A stretch of 64,000 bases of DNA from Bacteroidales bacterium KA00344 (GTDB lineage: Bacteria > Bacteroidota > Bacteroidia > Bacteroidales > Bacteroidaceae), in the NCBI GenBank assembly GCA_001552765.1, contig KQ959462.1, positions 17,697 to 81,696 on the forward strand. The letters are read 5' to 3'. The number at the start of each line of letters is the position of its first letter. Position 1 is the stretch's first letter. The notes below the pieces were generated by a model, which saw nothing but the letters and a program-made list of their open reading frames with translations, searched no databases and was not told the origin of the DNA. Shown one piece after another: positions 1 to 8,533 of this stretch. The position numbers and the translations under genes were made by a program.

Positions 1-30
1 CCGTTTGAGATACCGCAAGGGTGGGAATGG
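1..30 (+). repeat. Outer inverted repeat of the hsdS pair, left arm
   Basis: These 30 bases are a perfect inverted match to 2533-2562 in the minus-strand hsdS. They encode the start of TRD1 (PFEIPQGWEW) in both genes. The match may continue to the left of the window. Recombination here would swap everything downstream of the TRD1 border between the two genes. Confidence 0.9.
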
Positions 31-1329
31 TGCAGAGTTTCATCACTATTTCAAATAAATCCAAAGGTAGTAGCAAATGATAATATTTCCGCTGCTTTTA
101 TTCCTATGGAAGCTATTTCTGCAGGATATGGTTCTGAATTTAGATATTACGAGAAGAAATGGGGTGAAATCAAATCTGGTTACACAACTTTTGCCGATAA
201 TGATATCGCATTTGCAAAAATCACTCCATGTTTTCAAAATAGAAAATCTGCAATCTTTGAGGGATTGCCCAATGGTATAGGAGCAGGAACAACAGAGTTG
301 AAAGTTCTACGAACATATGGCGATACCATAAACCGCTGGTTTGTTTTGTATTTTCTGGAGTCTCCATATTTTATTGACGAAGCGACATTCAAGGGTACAG
401 CAAACCAACAACGTATAATTGTTGGATATTTGGAAAACAAATTATTCCCCATTCCACCATTATCGGAGCAAGAGCGTATAGTTGGTAAGATAAGGTTAGC
501 AATGCCTATCATTGATAAATACTCAAAATCTCAGGAGCATTTAGACAAAATAAATGCAGAACTTAAAGTGTGTTTGAAAAAATCTATTCTACAGGAGGCA
601 ATCCAAGGAAAGCTCGTTCCGCAGATTGTAGGAGAAGGCACAGCCCAAGAATTGCTTGAACAGATAAAAGTGGAGAAACGAAAGCTCGTGAAAGAGGGCA
701 AGTTAAAGAAGTCTGCCCTCAATGATTCCGTTATCTTCCGTGGTGACGATAACAAGTATTACGAGCAGGTAGGTAAAAGCTGTATTGATATAACAGATGA
801 AATCCCGTTCGATTTGCCATGCAATTGGTGCTGGTGCAGATTTTCCAATATCGTATCTATGACTATTGGAAAAACGCCAGCAAGAAGTGAACAGGCATAT
901 TGGATAAATGGTAAATACAATTGGGTTTCAATATCAGATATGGTTGACGGAGGCATAATTTCTACTACAAAAGAAAAGGTTTCAGATTTGGCCGTCAAAG
1001 AAATTTTCTCTGCTCCAATCAGTGAAAAAGGGTCTCTTCTTATGAGCTTCAAACTAAGCATCGGTAAGACTTCAATTTTGGATATTGATGCTTATCACAA
1101 CGAAGCAATTATAACAATACGTCCTATTATTGATAAAGAATATGCCATGAGGAATTACCTATTCAAAGTATTACCTCAAATTGCAAATTTTGGTGAATCG
1201 AAAGATGCAATTAAGGGTAAGACCTTGAATAGTAAAAGTTTGGGGAAATTACTAATACCTTTACCACCTTTGCAAGAGCAACAACGTATAATAGTACAAA
1301 CGAATATGTTATCGAAGCAACTGCGATGA
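1..1329 (+). CDS. hsdS: Type I restriction specificity subunit HsdS, alternate convergent copy (5' end outside window)
   Basis: This reading frame is open from the first base of the window, so the gene begins outside it; 442 residues are visible. HsdS gives a type I restriction-modification complex its DNA target through two target-recognition domains (TRDs) separated by helical spacers. The visible part starts inside TRD1 at the motif PFEIPQGWEW, reaches the central conserved spacer (QGKLVPQIVGEGTAQELLEQ, about 600-690), then a second TRD starting at EIPFDLPCNW and ending in the usual PPLQEQQRI motif. It converges on the minus-strand hsdS and the two 3' ends overlap by 21 bp. Long inverted repeats are shared with that gene, so this copy is probably a silent or alternate cassette of an inverting locus rather than a decayed gene. 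Whether it has its own start and promoter cannot be seen here. Confidence 0.88.
   Translation, partial: PFEIPQGWEWCRVSSLFQINPKVVANDNISAAFIPMEAISAGYGSEFRYYEKKWGEIKSGYTTFADNDIAFAKITPCFQNRKSAIFEGLPNGIGAGTTELKVLRTYGDTINRWFVLYFLESPYFIDEATFKGTANQQRIIVGYLENKLFPIPPLSEQERIVGKIRLAMPIIDKYSKSQEHLDKINAELKVCLKKSILQEAIQGKLVPQIVGEGTAQELLEQIKVEKRKLVKEGKLKKSALNDSVIFRGDDNKYYEQVGKSCIDITDEIPFDLPCNWCWCRFSNIVSMTIGKTPARSEQAYWINGKYNWVSISDMVDGGIISTTKEKVSDLAVKEIFSAPISEKGSLLMSFKLSIGKTSILDIDAYHNEAIITIRPIIDKEYAMRNYLFKVLPQIANFGESKDAIKGKTLNSKSLGKLLIPLPPLQEQQRIIVQTNMLSKQLR
591..677 (+). repeat. Inner inverted repeat of the hsdS pair, left arm
   Basis: These 87 bases are a perfect inverted match to 1889-1975 when read base by base. 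The similarity continues with about 11 mismatches through roughly 775 (partner down to about 1791). The repeat encodes the central conserved spacer of HsdS, so inversion of 591-1975 would exchange the second TRDs and leave both frames open. Confidence 0.92.
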
Positions 1330-2811
1330 TTGTTCAATCTTCTGAACTATTCTTCTCTGCTCTTGCAGTGGTGGTATGCCAATAATAAGACCATAGAACA
1401 GTTCCTTGTTAAGGTGCGGAATAGCTGCACCTTTCTTGGAATTGCGTAAAGTTTCTTTGTAGAACTGTATAAAAGCTAAAACATAAGGTTTGTACATAGA
1501 GGAATTTATCCATAGTTGCTTGAATGTACTACCCATATAGCCGTCTTGTGGTACGGTGAAAACCTCACCAGAGTTTTCACCGTCCACAAGCACGATATTA
1601 TCACCTTTACACACAAATTTCCCTTGTTCAACAATCGTTTCTGGACTTTTACCACGTAAGTATTTTGCATTTAACAAGCATTGCTTGCCAGTGGTTTTTA
1701 AGCCGTCTGTAAGTTGGCAAACTGCATTTAATCGAGCAATAGACCAAGAACTTGGAAAGTCAAAAGGTAATTCAGTTTCAGAAACCTCGCTCCCTACCTG
1801 CTCATAATACTTGTTATCGTCACCACGGAAGATAACAGAGTCGTTGAGAGCAGACTTCTTTAGCCTGCCCTCTTTCACGAGTTTCAGCTTCTCCACTTTT
1901 ATCTGTTCAAGCAATTCTTGGGCTGTGCCTTCTCCTACAATCTGCGGAACGAGCTTTCCTTGGATTGCCTCCTGTAAAAGACTCTTTTTAAGACTTTCCT
2001 TTATTGTTGTATTTAGTTCATCCAAATGTTTTTGAACTTTACTATATCTTTCTATTTGTGATAATAGTTCAACTAATTTTGCCACAATTCTTTTTTGTTC
2101 TGACAGAGGAGGGAAAGGCAAAAGCAAACTTTTCAATCGATTTGCCGAAAGTCCAGGCATTGCTGTACCAACTGATGCCAAATTGTTGCTTTCTTTCAAT
2201 AGATAGATGAAATGGTATACATACTCACAGATACCATTAATACACGGACGTAATCTGTGAACATGGTTTTGAAGACACATATCATAATCTTCATTCCATA
2301 TAGCAGAACGTCCATAACCAGCACCACCTTCACAAACGAGCAAATCTCCTTTCGTAGCCGAGCAAGTCTTGATTTCTTCGTCAGTGAAATTCATAACCTT
2401 TACATTGTCAAGGACAAAGTATCCCCAATATAGATTAGAGGTCGTTATGAACTTTTGTGGAGTTCCACCACCTTTGTTGCTACTGCTCTGTTGTTTACCA
2501 CTTCCATGGTTAAAAATGTTGCCTATACGAGTCCATTCCCACCCTTGCGGTATCTCAAACGGCACTTCGTCGTCAATGCATTTCACCTCGCCTGTGGCGA
2601 GTATCTTCTCATAATGGGAATTGTCGTCACCACGGTAGATGACAGATGCGTTCTTGTCGCGCTTGATTTTCTTCTCCTTGATCAAGCGTTCTTTCTCTTG
2701 GCGAATCTTTTCAAGCAATACGCTTGCTGGCTCATCATTTGGATTTTGCGGTACAAGTTTTCCCTGTATTGCCCATTGTAATATGCTGTTCTTTAATTGT
2801 TTTCCGTTCAT
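1309..2811 (-). CDS. hsdS: Type I restriction specificity subunit HsdS (complete, expressed copy)
   Basis: A 500-residue DNA-specificity subunit. Order of parts: N-terminal helical spacer (MNGKQLKNSILQWAIQGKLV), TRD1 starting at VPFEIPQGWEW near residue 84, central spacer of about 85 residues with GKLVPQIVGEGTAQELLEQ, TRD2 starting at ELPFDFPSSW, and a C-terminal PPLQEQRRI motif. The duplicated spacer plus two TRDs and the length are normal for the family. The ATG at 2811 lies 66 bp behind the hsdM stop, and the gene is last in an hsdR-hsdM-hsdS operon, so this is the copy in expression position. The 3' end overlaps the convergent second hsdS by 21 bp. The inverted repeats it carries would let it change specificity by DNA inversion. 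No recombinase is visible in the window; one may lie to the left. Confidence 0.95.
   Translation of the reverse strand: MNGKQLKNSILQWAIQGKLVPQNPNDEPASVLLEKIRQEKERLIKEKKIKRDKNASVIYRGDDNSHYEKILATGEVKCIDDEVPFEIPQGWEWTRIGNIFNHGSGKQQSSSNKGGGTPQKFITTSNLYWGYFVLDNVKVMNFTDEEIKTCSATKGDLLVCEGGAGYGRSAIWNEDYDMCLQNHVHRLRPCINGICEYVYHFIYLLKESNNLASVGTAMPGLSANRLKSLLLPFPPLSEQKRIVAKLVELLSQIERYSKVQKHLDELNTTIKESLKKSLLQEAIQGKLVPQIVGEGTAQELLEQIKVEKLKLVKEGRLKKSALNDSVIFRGDDNKYYEQVGSEVSETELPFDFPSSWSIARLNAVCQLTDGLKTTGKQCLLNAKYLRGKSPETIVEQGKFVCKGDNIVLVDGENSGEVFTVPQDGYMGSTFKQLWINSSMYKPYVLAFIQFYKETLRNSKKGAAIPHLNKELFYGLIIGIPPLQEQRRIVQKIEQSSQLLR
1889..1975 (-). repeat. Inner inverted repeat of the hsdS pair, right arm
   Basis: Perfect 87-bp inverted partner of 591-677, in the central spacer of the minus-strand hsdS. 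Confidence 0.92.
2533..2562 (-). repeat. Outer inverted repeat of the hsdS pair, right arm
   Basis: Perfect 30-bp inverted partner of 1-30, located at the beginning of TRD1 in the complete minus-strand hsdS. Confidence 0.9.
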
Positions 2812-2877
2812 TGTTCTTGATACTACTTAAATTCGTCTACAACTTAGTGACGAATTAGTGAGACACCGTCTCACCTT

Positions 2878-4389
2878 TTACAATTCCTCCACATTCACAT
2901 CAATCCCCAAGATACGCTGTATCTCTGCCAAGGTCTTGTCTATCTCATGGTCGAGAGCCTTGCGTTTCTTGAAATAATTGGCAAGCAGCTCAGCTGGAGG
3001 CAAAATCTCCTCATCCTCTTTCGGAAACTTGCACAAGTCGAAGTTACAATCAGAATCTATCAACTCTTGCACAGGATAGCAGCGTGATTTCTCGTCACCA
3101 TCAGCAATGATAATTTCCTTGCGGTCGTTCCACCATTCACGGATAGGATTGCAATGCTCAGACTTCATGGATTTTGTCTTGGAGAAATGCTTGTAACCCT
3201 CTGGCATGTCGAGACGATAGAACCACGTTTCCTTTGTAGAGTAGCCCTCAGGAGCATCGTCTGCACTGGTATTGTCGAAAAACAAAATGTTTGTAGCAAT
3301 CGAAGTGTAAGGTGCAAAGATACTGCCAGGCAAACGGATAATGGTGTGCAAGTTGAAATCTCTGAGTAACTTTGTTTTGATGGCAATCTTTGTATTGTCT
3401 GCACCAAACAGGAAACCGTCTGGCACAATGACCGCTGCACGACCATACTTCTTCAGCCGATACATGATGAGAACCATGAACAAGTCGGCGGTCTCGCTAC
3501 TACGCATATCAGAAGGGAAATGTGACTTGACATCAGACTTCTCGCTGCCACCGTATGGAGGGTTCATCAATACAACATCGAACTTATCTTCATCCGTATA
3601 GTTTAGGACATCTTTTGTAAGTGAGTTGTCGTGATAAACCAATGGCGTGTCTATGCCATGCAGCAACAGATTTGTAACGCACAGCATATATGGAAATTGT
3701 TTCTTTTCAATGCCAAATACAGACTGATTGTACTCCCTACGGTCTTCCGCAGTCTTTACTTTTTTATCCAATTCGCCCAACCAACTCGTAATGAAACCTC
3801 CTGTACCACAGGCAAAGTCTGCCATCTTTTCGCCAATCTTCGGATTGACTATCTCTGCCATAAATTCGGTCAAGGCTCTTGGAGTGTAGAACTCACCAGA
3901 CGAGCCTGCCGACTGCATTTCTTTAAGGATAGTCTCGTATATCTCACCAAAAGCGTGGCTTTCTTCGTAATCACCAAGGTTTAAGCCGTCAATCACATTA
4001 AGCACTTGGCGAAGCTGAACACCGTCTTTCATGTATTGGTTGGCATCTTCAAAGGTTGTCTTTACAATCGCTTGGCGGATAGGAGTATTTGGTGTAACCT
4101 CAATATTTTTGAGTTTAACAAACAAGGTGTTATTGACAAACGAAAGCAGATCATCACCCGTCAGGGCATTACCACTTCCGTCATCATGTGCCCAGTTACG
4201 CCAACGGCACTCTTCGGGAATGATAGACTTGTAATCGTCATCGTCCAACTCCCAGTCATTCTCTTTCTCGTCATAGACTTTCATAAACAGCATCCATGCC
4301 ATCTGTTCTATGCGTTGCGCATCACCGTTGATACCGGCATCATTGCGCATGATATTACGTATTCGTTTTACGAAATTTGATAAACTCAT
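2878..4389 (-). CDS. hsdM: Type I restriction-modification DNA methyltransferase HsdM
   Basis: N6-adenine methyltransferase subunit. With two HsdM and one HsdS it forms the modification enzyme, and adding HsdR gives the restriction enzyme. Counted from the ATG at 4389 (504 residues), residues 1-130 form the helical N-terminal HsdM domain, SAM-binding motif I is FACGTGG at 192-198, and catalytic motif IV is NPPY at 276-279. The frame can be extended to a TTG at 4440, but MSLSNFVKRI is the usual family start and the added residues look unrelated, so the ATG was chosen. It lies 90 bp downstream of hsdR and 66 bp upstream of hsdS in one operon. The region looks more AT-rich than the housekeeping genes to the right, consistent with horizontal origin. 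Confidence 0.95.
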   Translation of the reverse strand: MSLSNFVKRIRNIMRNDAGINGDAQRIEQMAWMLFMKVYDEKENDWELDDDDYKSIIPEECRWRNWAHDDGSGNALTGDDLLSFVNNTLFVKLKNIEVTPNTPIRQAIVKTTFEDANQYMKDGVQLRQVLNVIDGLNLGDYEESHAFGEIYETILKEMQSAGSSGEFYTPRALTEFMAEIVNPKIGEKMADFACGTGGFITSWLGELDKKVKTAEDRREYNQSVFGIEKKQFPYMLCVTNLLLHGIDTPLVYHDNSLTKDVLNYTDEDKFDVVLMNPPYGGSEKSDVKSHFPSDMRSSETADLFMVLIMYRLKKYGRAAVIVPDGFLFGADNTKIAIKTKLLRDFNLHTIIRLPGSIFAPYTSIATNILFFDNTSADDAPEGYSTKETWFYRLDMPEGYKHFSKTKSMKSEHCNPIREWWNDRKEIIIADGDEKSRCYPVQELIDSDCNFDLCKFPKEDEEILPPAELLANYFKKRKALDHEIDKTLAEIQRILGIDVNVEEL

Positions 4390-4479
4390 ATATTTTGTCT
4401 CACTTTGTGTATCTTTCTCGCCACGACATAGCTCAAGCAAGCTTGGCTCTGTTCGTTTGACTTATCGAAAAGTTTCTAT

Positions 4480-6840
4480 TTATGCTATATTATAAATGTA
4501 TTGTTCCAGTTCCTTTACAGCATCAAGATATCCTTGCTTGCCACCAAAGAACTTCACAATGTTTGCCTTTGAACCCAATTTGCGGAATGGGTCATTTTCA
4601 AGCACGGTAAGGCTTTCCAATTCAGACACGCCTTCCTTGGTGTACTTATCCAACAAGGCTTCAAGCACAAGTCGTGCCTGTTCACCATACTTGCTGAATA
4701 TATCACGTTTCTTCACCTGTTCAGCACGCTCATGTCGTGTAAGTGTTTTCTTGCCGTAGGCTATATGACAGATGAAATCGAAATCATCCACATCATCCAT
4801 GTCTTGGTCGTGCTTCAATGCAGCAAGGTCAATACCACTTTCTTTGAGCATTTCGGCAATGTCTGACTTTTTCTTGGTCTCTTGCCATTTAGAAGTGAAG
4901 GTGTCAATTGTTGCGTATGTGTCAACAATACTTTTCTTTGTATAGTCAGTAATACTTTCCGTGCGCAGCAACTTGCCGTTTGTATCATAGACAGAAACAA
5001 CTTTGTTGATAACCATCACTTGACAACCATCCTTGGCAACAATCGGCTTCGGGCATGGCTCAGGATCGGGTTCTTTCACATCTTTAGGCTCGTCGTCTTC
5101 AGGAAGTACATACGGCTTAGGCTCTTTCTGCTTGGGCGGATAGTTCGGATCTATTTCAATCGGCCCGTCCCAATCTGGGTCTGCGAACAATCGTGTCACG
5201 TTGCGGAAGTCCATTACAGTGAAATATGTCTTTCCCTCCTTTTCACGAAGACGGGTGCCACGACCTATTATCTGCTTGAACTCTGTCATGGAGCCGATTT
5301 GTTGGTCAAGGACAATCAGTTTTGTCATTTTGCAGTCAACACCAGTCGAAAGCAACTTACTTGTTGTCGCTATGACCGGATATTTAGCCGAAACAGAAAT
5401 AAAGTAATCCAATTTACTTTTTCCGTATTCATCACTACCTGTTATACGAACCACATAATCTGGATTTTTCTTGCACATGTCAGCATTAGCATTCGTCAAA
5501 GCCATGCGCATATATTCCGCGTGAGTCTCGTCAGCACAGAACACAATGGTCTTTGCCATACGGTCTGTTTTTTTCAGGTAGTTGGTTATTTCTTGCGCAA
5601 CTTCCCTTATGCGGTCTTCTATGATTATGTTATAGTCGTAATCACTATTATTATAAATGCGGTCTTCTATCTCGTTGCCATGTATATCTTTTTGTCCCTT
5701 GGTCGGTCTCCACTCGTCACCGATGTTGGTTGTAATGTTGATTACCTTAAAAGGAGCAAGAAAGCCATCCTCTATGCCATTTTTGAGACTGTAAGTATAT
5801 ACAGGCTCACCAAAGTAACCAATACTCGACTGATACTTTGTTTCTTTTGGTGTGGCAGTCATACCAATATGAGTAGCCGAAGAAAAGTATTCCAATATAT
5901 TACGCCAGTTGCTGTCATCCTTTGCACTACCTCTATGACACTCATCAACGATAACGAGGTCAAAGTAATCGGGATTTGGAAACAGCTCTTGGTAATTCTT
6001 GGCGTCGTTCTGCCCAATCAGCTGTTGGTAGAGTGCAAAAAACACTTGGTACGAACCCAATTCCTCCAAGTGGTTCTTATCTTTTGAGTAGTCTATCTTG
6101 TGTGTTACCTTTTCCAATGGCTTAAAGTCCTGCTGTATAGATTGGTCAACCAATATATTGCGGTCGGCAAGATACAACACTTTCTTTTTCAATCCACTTT
6201 TTAGCAAACGCCATACAATCTGAAAGGCTGTATATGTCTTGCCTGTACCTGTTGCCATGACAAGGAGCACACGGTTCTGTCCTTTCGCAATGGCATTAAC
6301 TGTGCGGTTTACAGCATTGCGTTGATAATATCGTGGCGGAAAAATATTCTGGCCAGTGCAGAAAGGCTGCTCAATGACAGCTAACTCTTGCTCATTAAGT
6401 CCATTGCCATCGTTAGCCTCACTTTTGTATCTTTCGATAAGTTCTTCTTTTGTAGGAAATTCGTCCATGGCAAAAATGCGTTCCTTGCCAGTCAAAAAAT
6501 CATGTTCTGCAAAGCCTTCACCATTAGAACTATATGCAAACTTCACATCAAGCATTTGGGCATAAGTCTTAGCTTGTTGCAAACCATGAGAAACGGAGTG
6601 GTTGGCATCCTTTGCCTCTACAATGGCTAAGGGTGTTGCCTTGTTTGCATAAAGCACGTAGTCGGCAAACTTCGGTCTCTCTCTATGCACAAGATTGCCA
6701 TGAAGATTTATTTTACCATCCGTAAATTTAACCTTCTGTTCCATAAATATACTATCCTTTGACCACCCTTTGCTTGTAATGGCTTCATTGATATAGCGGA
6801 ACTTGACATCCTCTTCTGTTAAATTTTTGCTTATGCCCAT
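4480..6840 (-). CDS. hsdR: Type I restriction endonuclease subunit HsdR
   Basis: The translocating and cutting subunit of the type I system. From the ATG at 6840 (786 residues) the PD-(D/E)XK nuclease motif is seen as D60 and E75-A-K77, the helicase Walker A as GTGKT at 198-202, the DECH box at 299-302, followed by GMTATP and the motif VI sequence QIIGRGTRLR. A TTG two codons upstream is also in frame; the ATG is preferred. The length is shorter than EcoR124-type HsdR (above 1000 residues) but normal for the Bacteroidetes HsdR with a compact C-terminal region. All nuclease and ATPase motifs look intact, so the system should restrict DNA. It is first in the hsdR-hsdM-hsdS operon, 67 bp behind a small deleted regulator gene. 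Confidence 0.95.
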   Translation of the reverse strand: MGISKNLTEEDVKFRYINEAITSKGWSKDSIFMEQKVKFTDGKINLHGNLVHRERPKFADYVLYANKATPLAIVEAKDANHSVSHGLQQAKTYAQMLDVKFAYSSNGEGFAEHDFLTGKERIFAMDEFPTKEELIERYKSEANDGNGLNEQELAVIEQPFCTGQNIFPPRYYQRNAVNRTVNAIAKGQNRVLLVMATGTGKTYTAFQIVWRLLKSGLKKKVLYLADRNILVDQSIQQDFKPLEKVTHKIDYSKDKNHLEELGSYQVFFALYQQLIGQNDAKNYQELFPNPDYFDLVIVDECHRGSAKDDSNWRNILEYFSSATHIGMTATPKETKYQSSIGYFGEPVYTYSLKNGIEDGFLAPFKVINITTNIGDEWRPTKGQKDIHGNEIEDRIYNNSDYDYNIIIEDRIREVAQEITNYLKKTDRMAKTIVFCADETHAEYMRMALTNANADMCKKNPDYVVRITGSDEYGKSKLDYFISVSAKYPVIATTSKLLSTGVDCKMTKLIVLDQQIGSMTEFKQIIGRGTRLREKEGKTYFTVMDFRNVTRLFADPDWDGPIEIDPNYPPKQKEPKPYVLPEDDEPKDVKEPDPEPCPKPIVAKDGCQVMVINKVVSVYDTNGKLLRTESITDYTKKSIVDTYATIDTFTSKWQETKKKSDIAEMLKESGIDLAALKHDQDMDDVDDFDFICHIAYGKKTLTRHERAEQVKKRDIFSKYGEQARLVLEALLDKYTKEGVSELESLTVLENDPFRKLGSKANIVKFFGGKQGYLDAVKELEQYIYNIA

Positions 6841-6907
6841 ATTCAAATAATATTTTATTATCAGAAGTTCTACAACATACTTGCTAAGACAGGAAACTGC
6901 AAGCTCA

Positions 6908-7018
6908 TTACAATCTTTCGTTCTCGTCCGTAATCAAATCCTTGAGGTCAACTTCTATCAGCCAAGTTTGCGAAATACCCCTGCCATCTAAGACCTCTTT
7001 TATCTTGTTTAGTTTCAT
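6908..7018 (-). pseudogene. XRE-type helix-turn-helix regulator with internal deletion
   Basis: A 36-residue frame (MKLNKIKEVLDGRGISQTWL, then IEVDLKDLITDENERL) lies directly upstream of hsdR on the same strand. The first half matches the start of small XRE regulators that often precede Bacteroidetes restriction operons, which typically read KxVLxxRGISQTWLAxxxGKS. The second half matches their C-terminal end (VDLKDLI). The middle, which should hold the recognition helix and the NRRQPS-type segment (about 30 residues), is missing, and the two ends are fused in frame. From memory of the family, an intact member would be about 65-70 residues. I read this as a deleted controller; a functional minipeptide is possible but unlikely. 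Confidence 0.6.
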
Positions 7019-7286
7019 AAACTCACCGAATTTTGCTGCTAATATACATTAAAATTTGCGATAATCACTATAAATCAAGCTGTTTTATATAAATTATTCC
7101 AAATATTGCGAGTTATTTCGTGTAGTTATTGTACCTCTGCATCAGAGAAGAGTTGTTTGACAGCAAACGTATGCATATTGCAGAAGTTGGAACTGTTGCC
7201 AAATCATTACCTCTTTTGAGATAAAAGACTCATAAATAGCTTATTTAAGCTATTCTGCAGATTTTAGCGTAATTTTACGTAAAAAT
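7019..7286. other. AT-rich intergenic region upstream of the restriction operon
   Basis: No convincing gene is seen. It should hold the promoter of the minus-strand hsd operon, but I find no clean TAnnTTTG element on that strand. A perfect 9-bp stem-loop lies at 7235-7254 (AATAGCTTA / TAAGCTATT). A 32-codon open stretch ending at about 7222 resembles nothing I know. Confidence 0.4.
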
Positions 7287-7670
7287 AATTACCGTTTTTC
7301 TGTGATTATTTTCAGAGCATCTGGAGCAAAAAGGACTATGTTTTTACCTCCGTTGTCAGTTTGCGTCACATGAAAGCAGTCCGGTTTTTGTGTTTTGTGT
7401 TCTGCCGTATTATAACGAAGGCTTAATCACGATGCGATTAGGCCTTATCCGCCACCCGTCTAAGCCTCTTTCGCTCTGTGTTTAAGGCTCTTTCGGGATG
7501 CCGTTCGATATACAACCGCAGACGGATGAATTGGATGTATAAAAGCGTTTCGCCTAACACACTGATTATCAGAAAGCTACAAAACCTCCGCAAAAACAGC
7601 GTATTTCGGACGGAAGCGAAAGCGTTTTCAAATAAGCGAAATATAGAGGGGTGTTTGTCAATAAAAATAC
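7287..7670 (+). repeat. Dispersed intergenic repeat family, copy A (four 22-bp units)
   Basis: Left arm starts at ATTACCGTTTTTCTGT and contains AAAAAGGACTATGTTTTT. A central array of four units, each exactly 22 bp, runs 7416-7437, 7438-7459, 7460-7481 and 7482-7503; it is preceded by CTGCCGTATTAT and followed by TTCGATAT. The right arm ends in the best conserved block (7625-7670: TTTTCAAATAAGCGAAAT, then GGGGTGTTTGTCAATAAAAATAC in two parts). Related copies are near 23.9, 33.2, 47.2 and 57.2 kb. Units 1 and 2 can fold on each other (AAGGCTTAATC with GATTAGGCCTT). No coding potential and no transposase are seen. Confidence 0.85.
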
Positions 7671-7761
7671 AAGTATCAAGTACTTCCTGAGGTATAGGAC
7701 AACTATGTTTATTTTATAGCATATTTTTTAAGTTTGGCATCTTATTATTGAGTTTTTTACA

Positions 7762-7770
7762 TACCTTTGC
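7762..7770 (+). promoter_or_regulatory. Promoter -7 element of the outer-membrane barrel gene
   Basis: TACCTTTGC matches the Bacteroidetes -7 consensus TAnnTTTG, with TTATTG about 20 nt upstream. Transcription would begin near 7777, leaving a 40-nt leader before the ATG at 7817. This argues against the longer frame that opens at 7748, which would overlap the promoter. Confidence 0.6.
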
Positions 7771-7816
7771 ATCTGTTCAGCAGAACAATCAGCAATTTAA
7801 ATTTAATTTAAAAAAC

Positions 7817-8425
7817 ATGAAAAAAGTCATTCTAAGTGCGTTGGTTTTGCTAACCACGCTTAGCGCCAATGCTCAGCAGGAAGCAGGGCGCATCACTGTT
7901 CAGCCTAAAGTGGGGCTCAATGTTGCCTCAGTAACAAAAGATGACGATTCAGATTCGAGAATCGGTCTTGCTGCAGGAGCCGAGATAGAATATCAGGTCA
8001 CTGACATGGTGAGCCTTTCGGGCGGACTGCTCTATTCTATGCAGGGTGCCAAGGGAAAGTTAGGGGGTATCGATGGCACCATGAAACTTGACTACATCAA
8101 CATCCCCATTCTGGCCAATGTCTATGTGGCTAAGGGCTTTGCCGTCAAACTGGGCTTGCAACCCGGATTTATGATCAATGATAAGATTAAGGTGTCGCAA
8201 AACGGTGTGAGTGCTGAAGTCAGTCTGGACAAGGCATTCAAGCAGGCCGGCATTGAGGCAACCATTAACAAGTTTGACCTTGCTATCCCGGTCGGAGTGT
8301 CTTATGAGTTCAGCAACTTTGTTGTAGATGCCCGCTACAACTGGGGTATGACCAAGATTGTGAAAGAATCGAACAGCAAGAACAGCGTGTTCCAAATTTC
8401 CGTAGGCTATAAGTTTGCGCTATGA
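7817..8425 (+). CDS. Outer-membrane beta-barrel protein (porin family, OMP_b-brl_2-like)
   Basis: A 202-residue protein with a clear signal peptide (MKKVILSALVLLTTLSANAQ, cleavage after the AQ) and alternating hydrophobic beta strands ending in an aromatic/hydrophobic C-terminus (VGYKFAL), as expected for a small eight-stranded barrel inserted by the BAM complex. The repeated GxxxGxEIEYQ and ARYNWGMTKIV patterns are typical of the Bacteroidetes 'porin family / PorT-like' barrels. The start was set at ATG 7817 because the promoter at 7762-7770 lies inside the longer frame. It is monocistronic, with its own promoter and a strong terminator at 8461. The transported substrate, if any, cannot be told from sequence. 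Confidence 0.85.
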   Translation: MKKVILSALVLLTTLSANAQQEAGRITVQPKVGLNVASVTKDDDSDSRIGLAAGAEIEYQVTDMVSLSGGLLYSMQGAKGKLGGIDGTMKLDYINIPILANVYVAKGFAVKLGLQPGFMINDKIKVSQNGVSAEVSLDKAFKQAGIEATINKFDLAIPVGVSYEFSNFVVDARYNWGMTKIVKESNSKNSVFQISVGYKFAL

Positions 8426-8460
8426 TAAAAGTTGTTGCTGATAAAACTGCATAATAACTG

Positions 8461-8498
8461 AACAGGCTCAAACCTTGACATGGGTTTGAGCCTGTTTT
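8461..8498. terminator. Bidirectional terminator between the barrel gene and lpxB
   Basis: A perfect 14-bp stem (8461-8474 with 8483-8496) with an 8-nt loop, followed by T residues. It lies between convergent genes and can serve both. Confidence 0.8.
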
Positions 8499-8533
8499 GA
8501 CTGTAGGGGTTGTCGTGGACATACCTGTACGTA

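Noticed and set aside
1-1329. The plus-strand hsdS as a decayed pseudogene
   Set aside because: The frame is open to the edge, both TRDs and the spacer are present and the shared repeats are intact, which fits an alternate cassette better.
4390-4440. N-terminal extension of HsdM from a TTG codon
   Set aside because: The extra 17 residues do not match the family, which begins near MSLSNFVKRI.
4882-6087. A 401-codon plus-strand frame opposite hsdR
   Set aside because: It is the antisense shadow of hsdR, whose helicase and nuclease motifs are intact on the other strand. The shadow protein has no recognisable domain.
7416-7503. A CRISPR array in repeat copy A (and the related copies)
   Set aside because: The 22-bp units adjoin without spacers, diverge strongly and are not followed by cas genes.
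7287-7670. An insertion sequence or remnant with a transposase
   Set aside because: No terminal inverted repeat pair joins the two arms and no frame in any copy resembles a transposase; a non-autonomous element is still possible and is kept as a finding.
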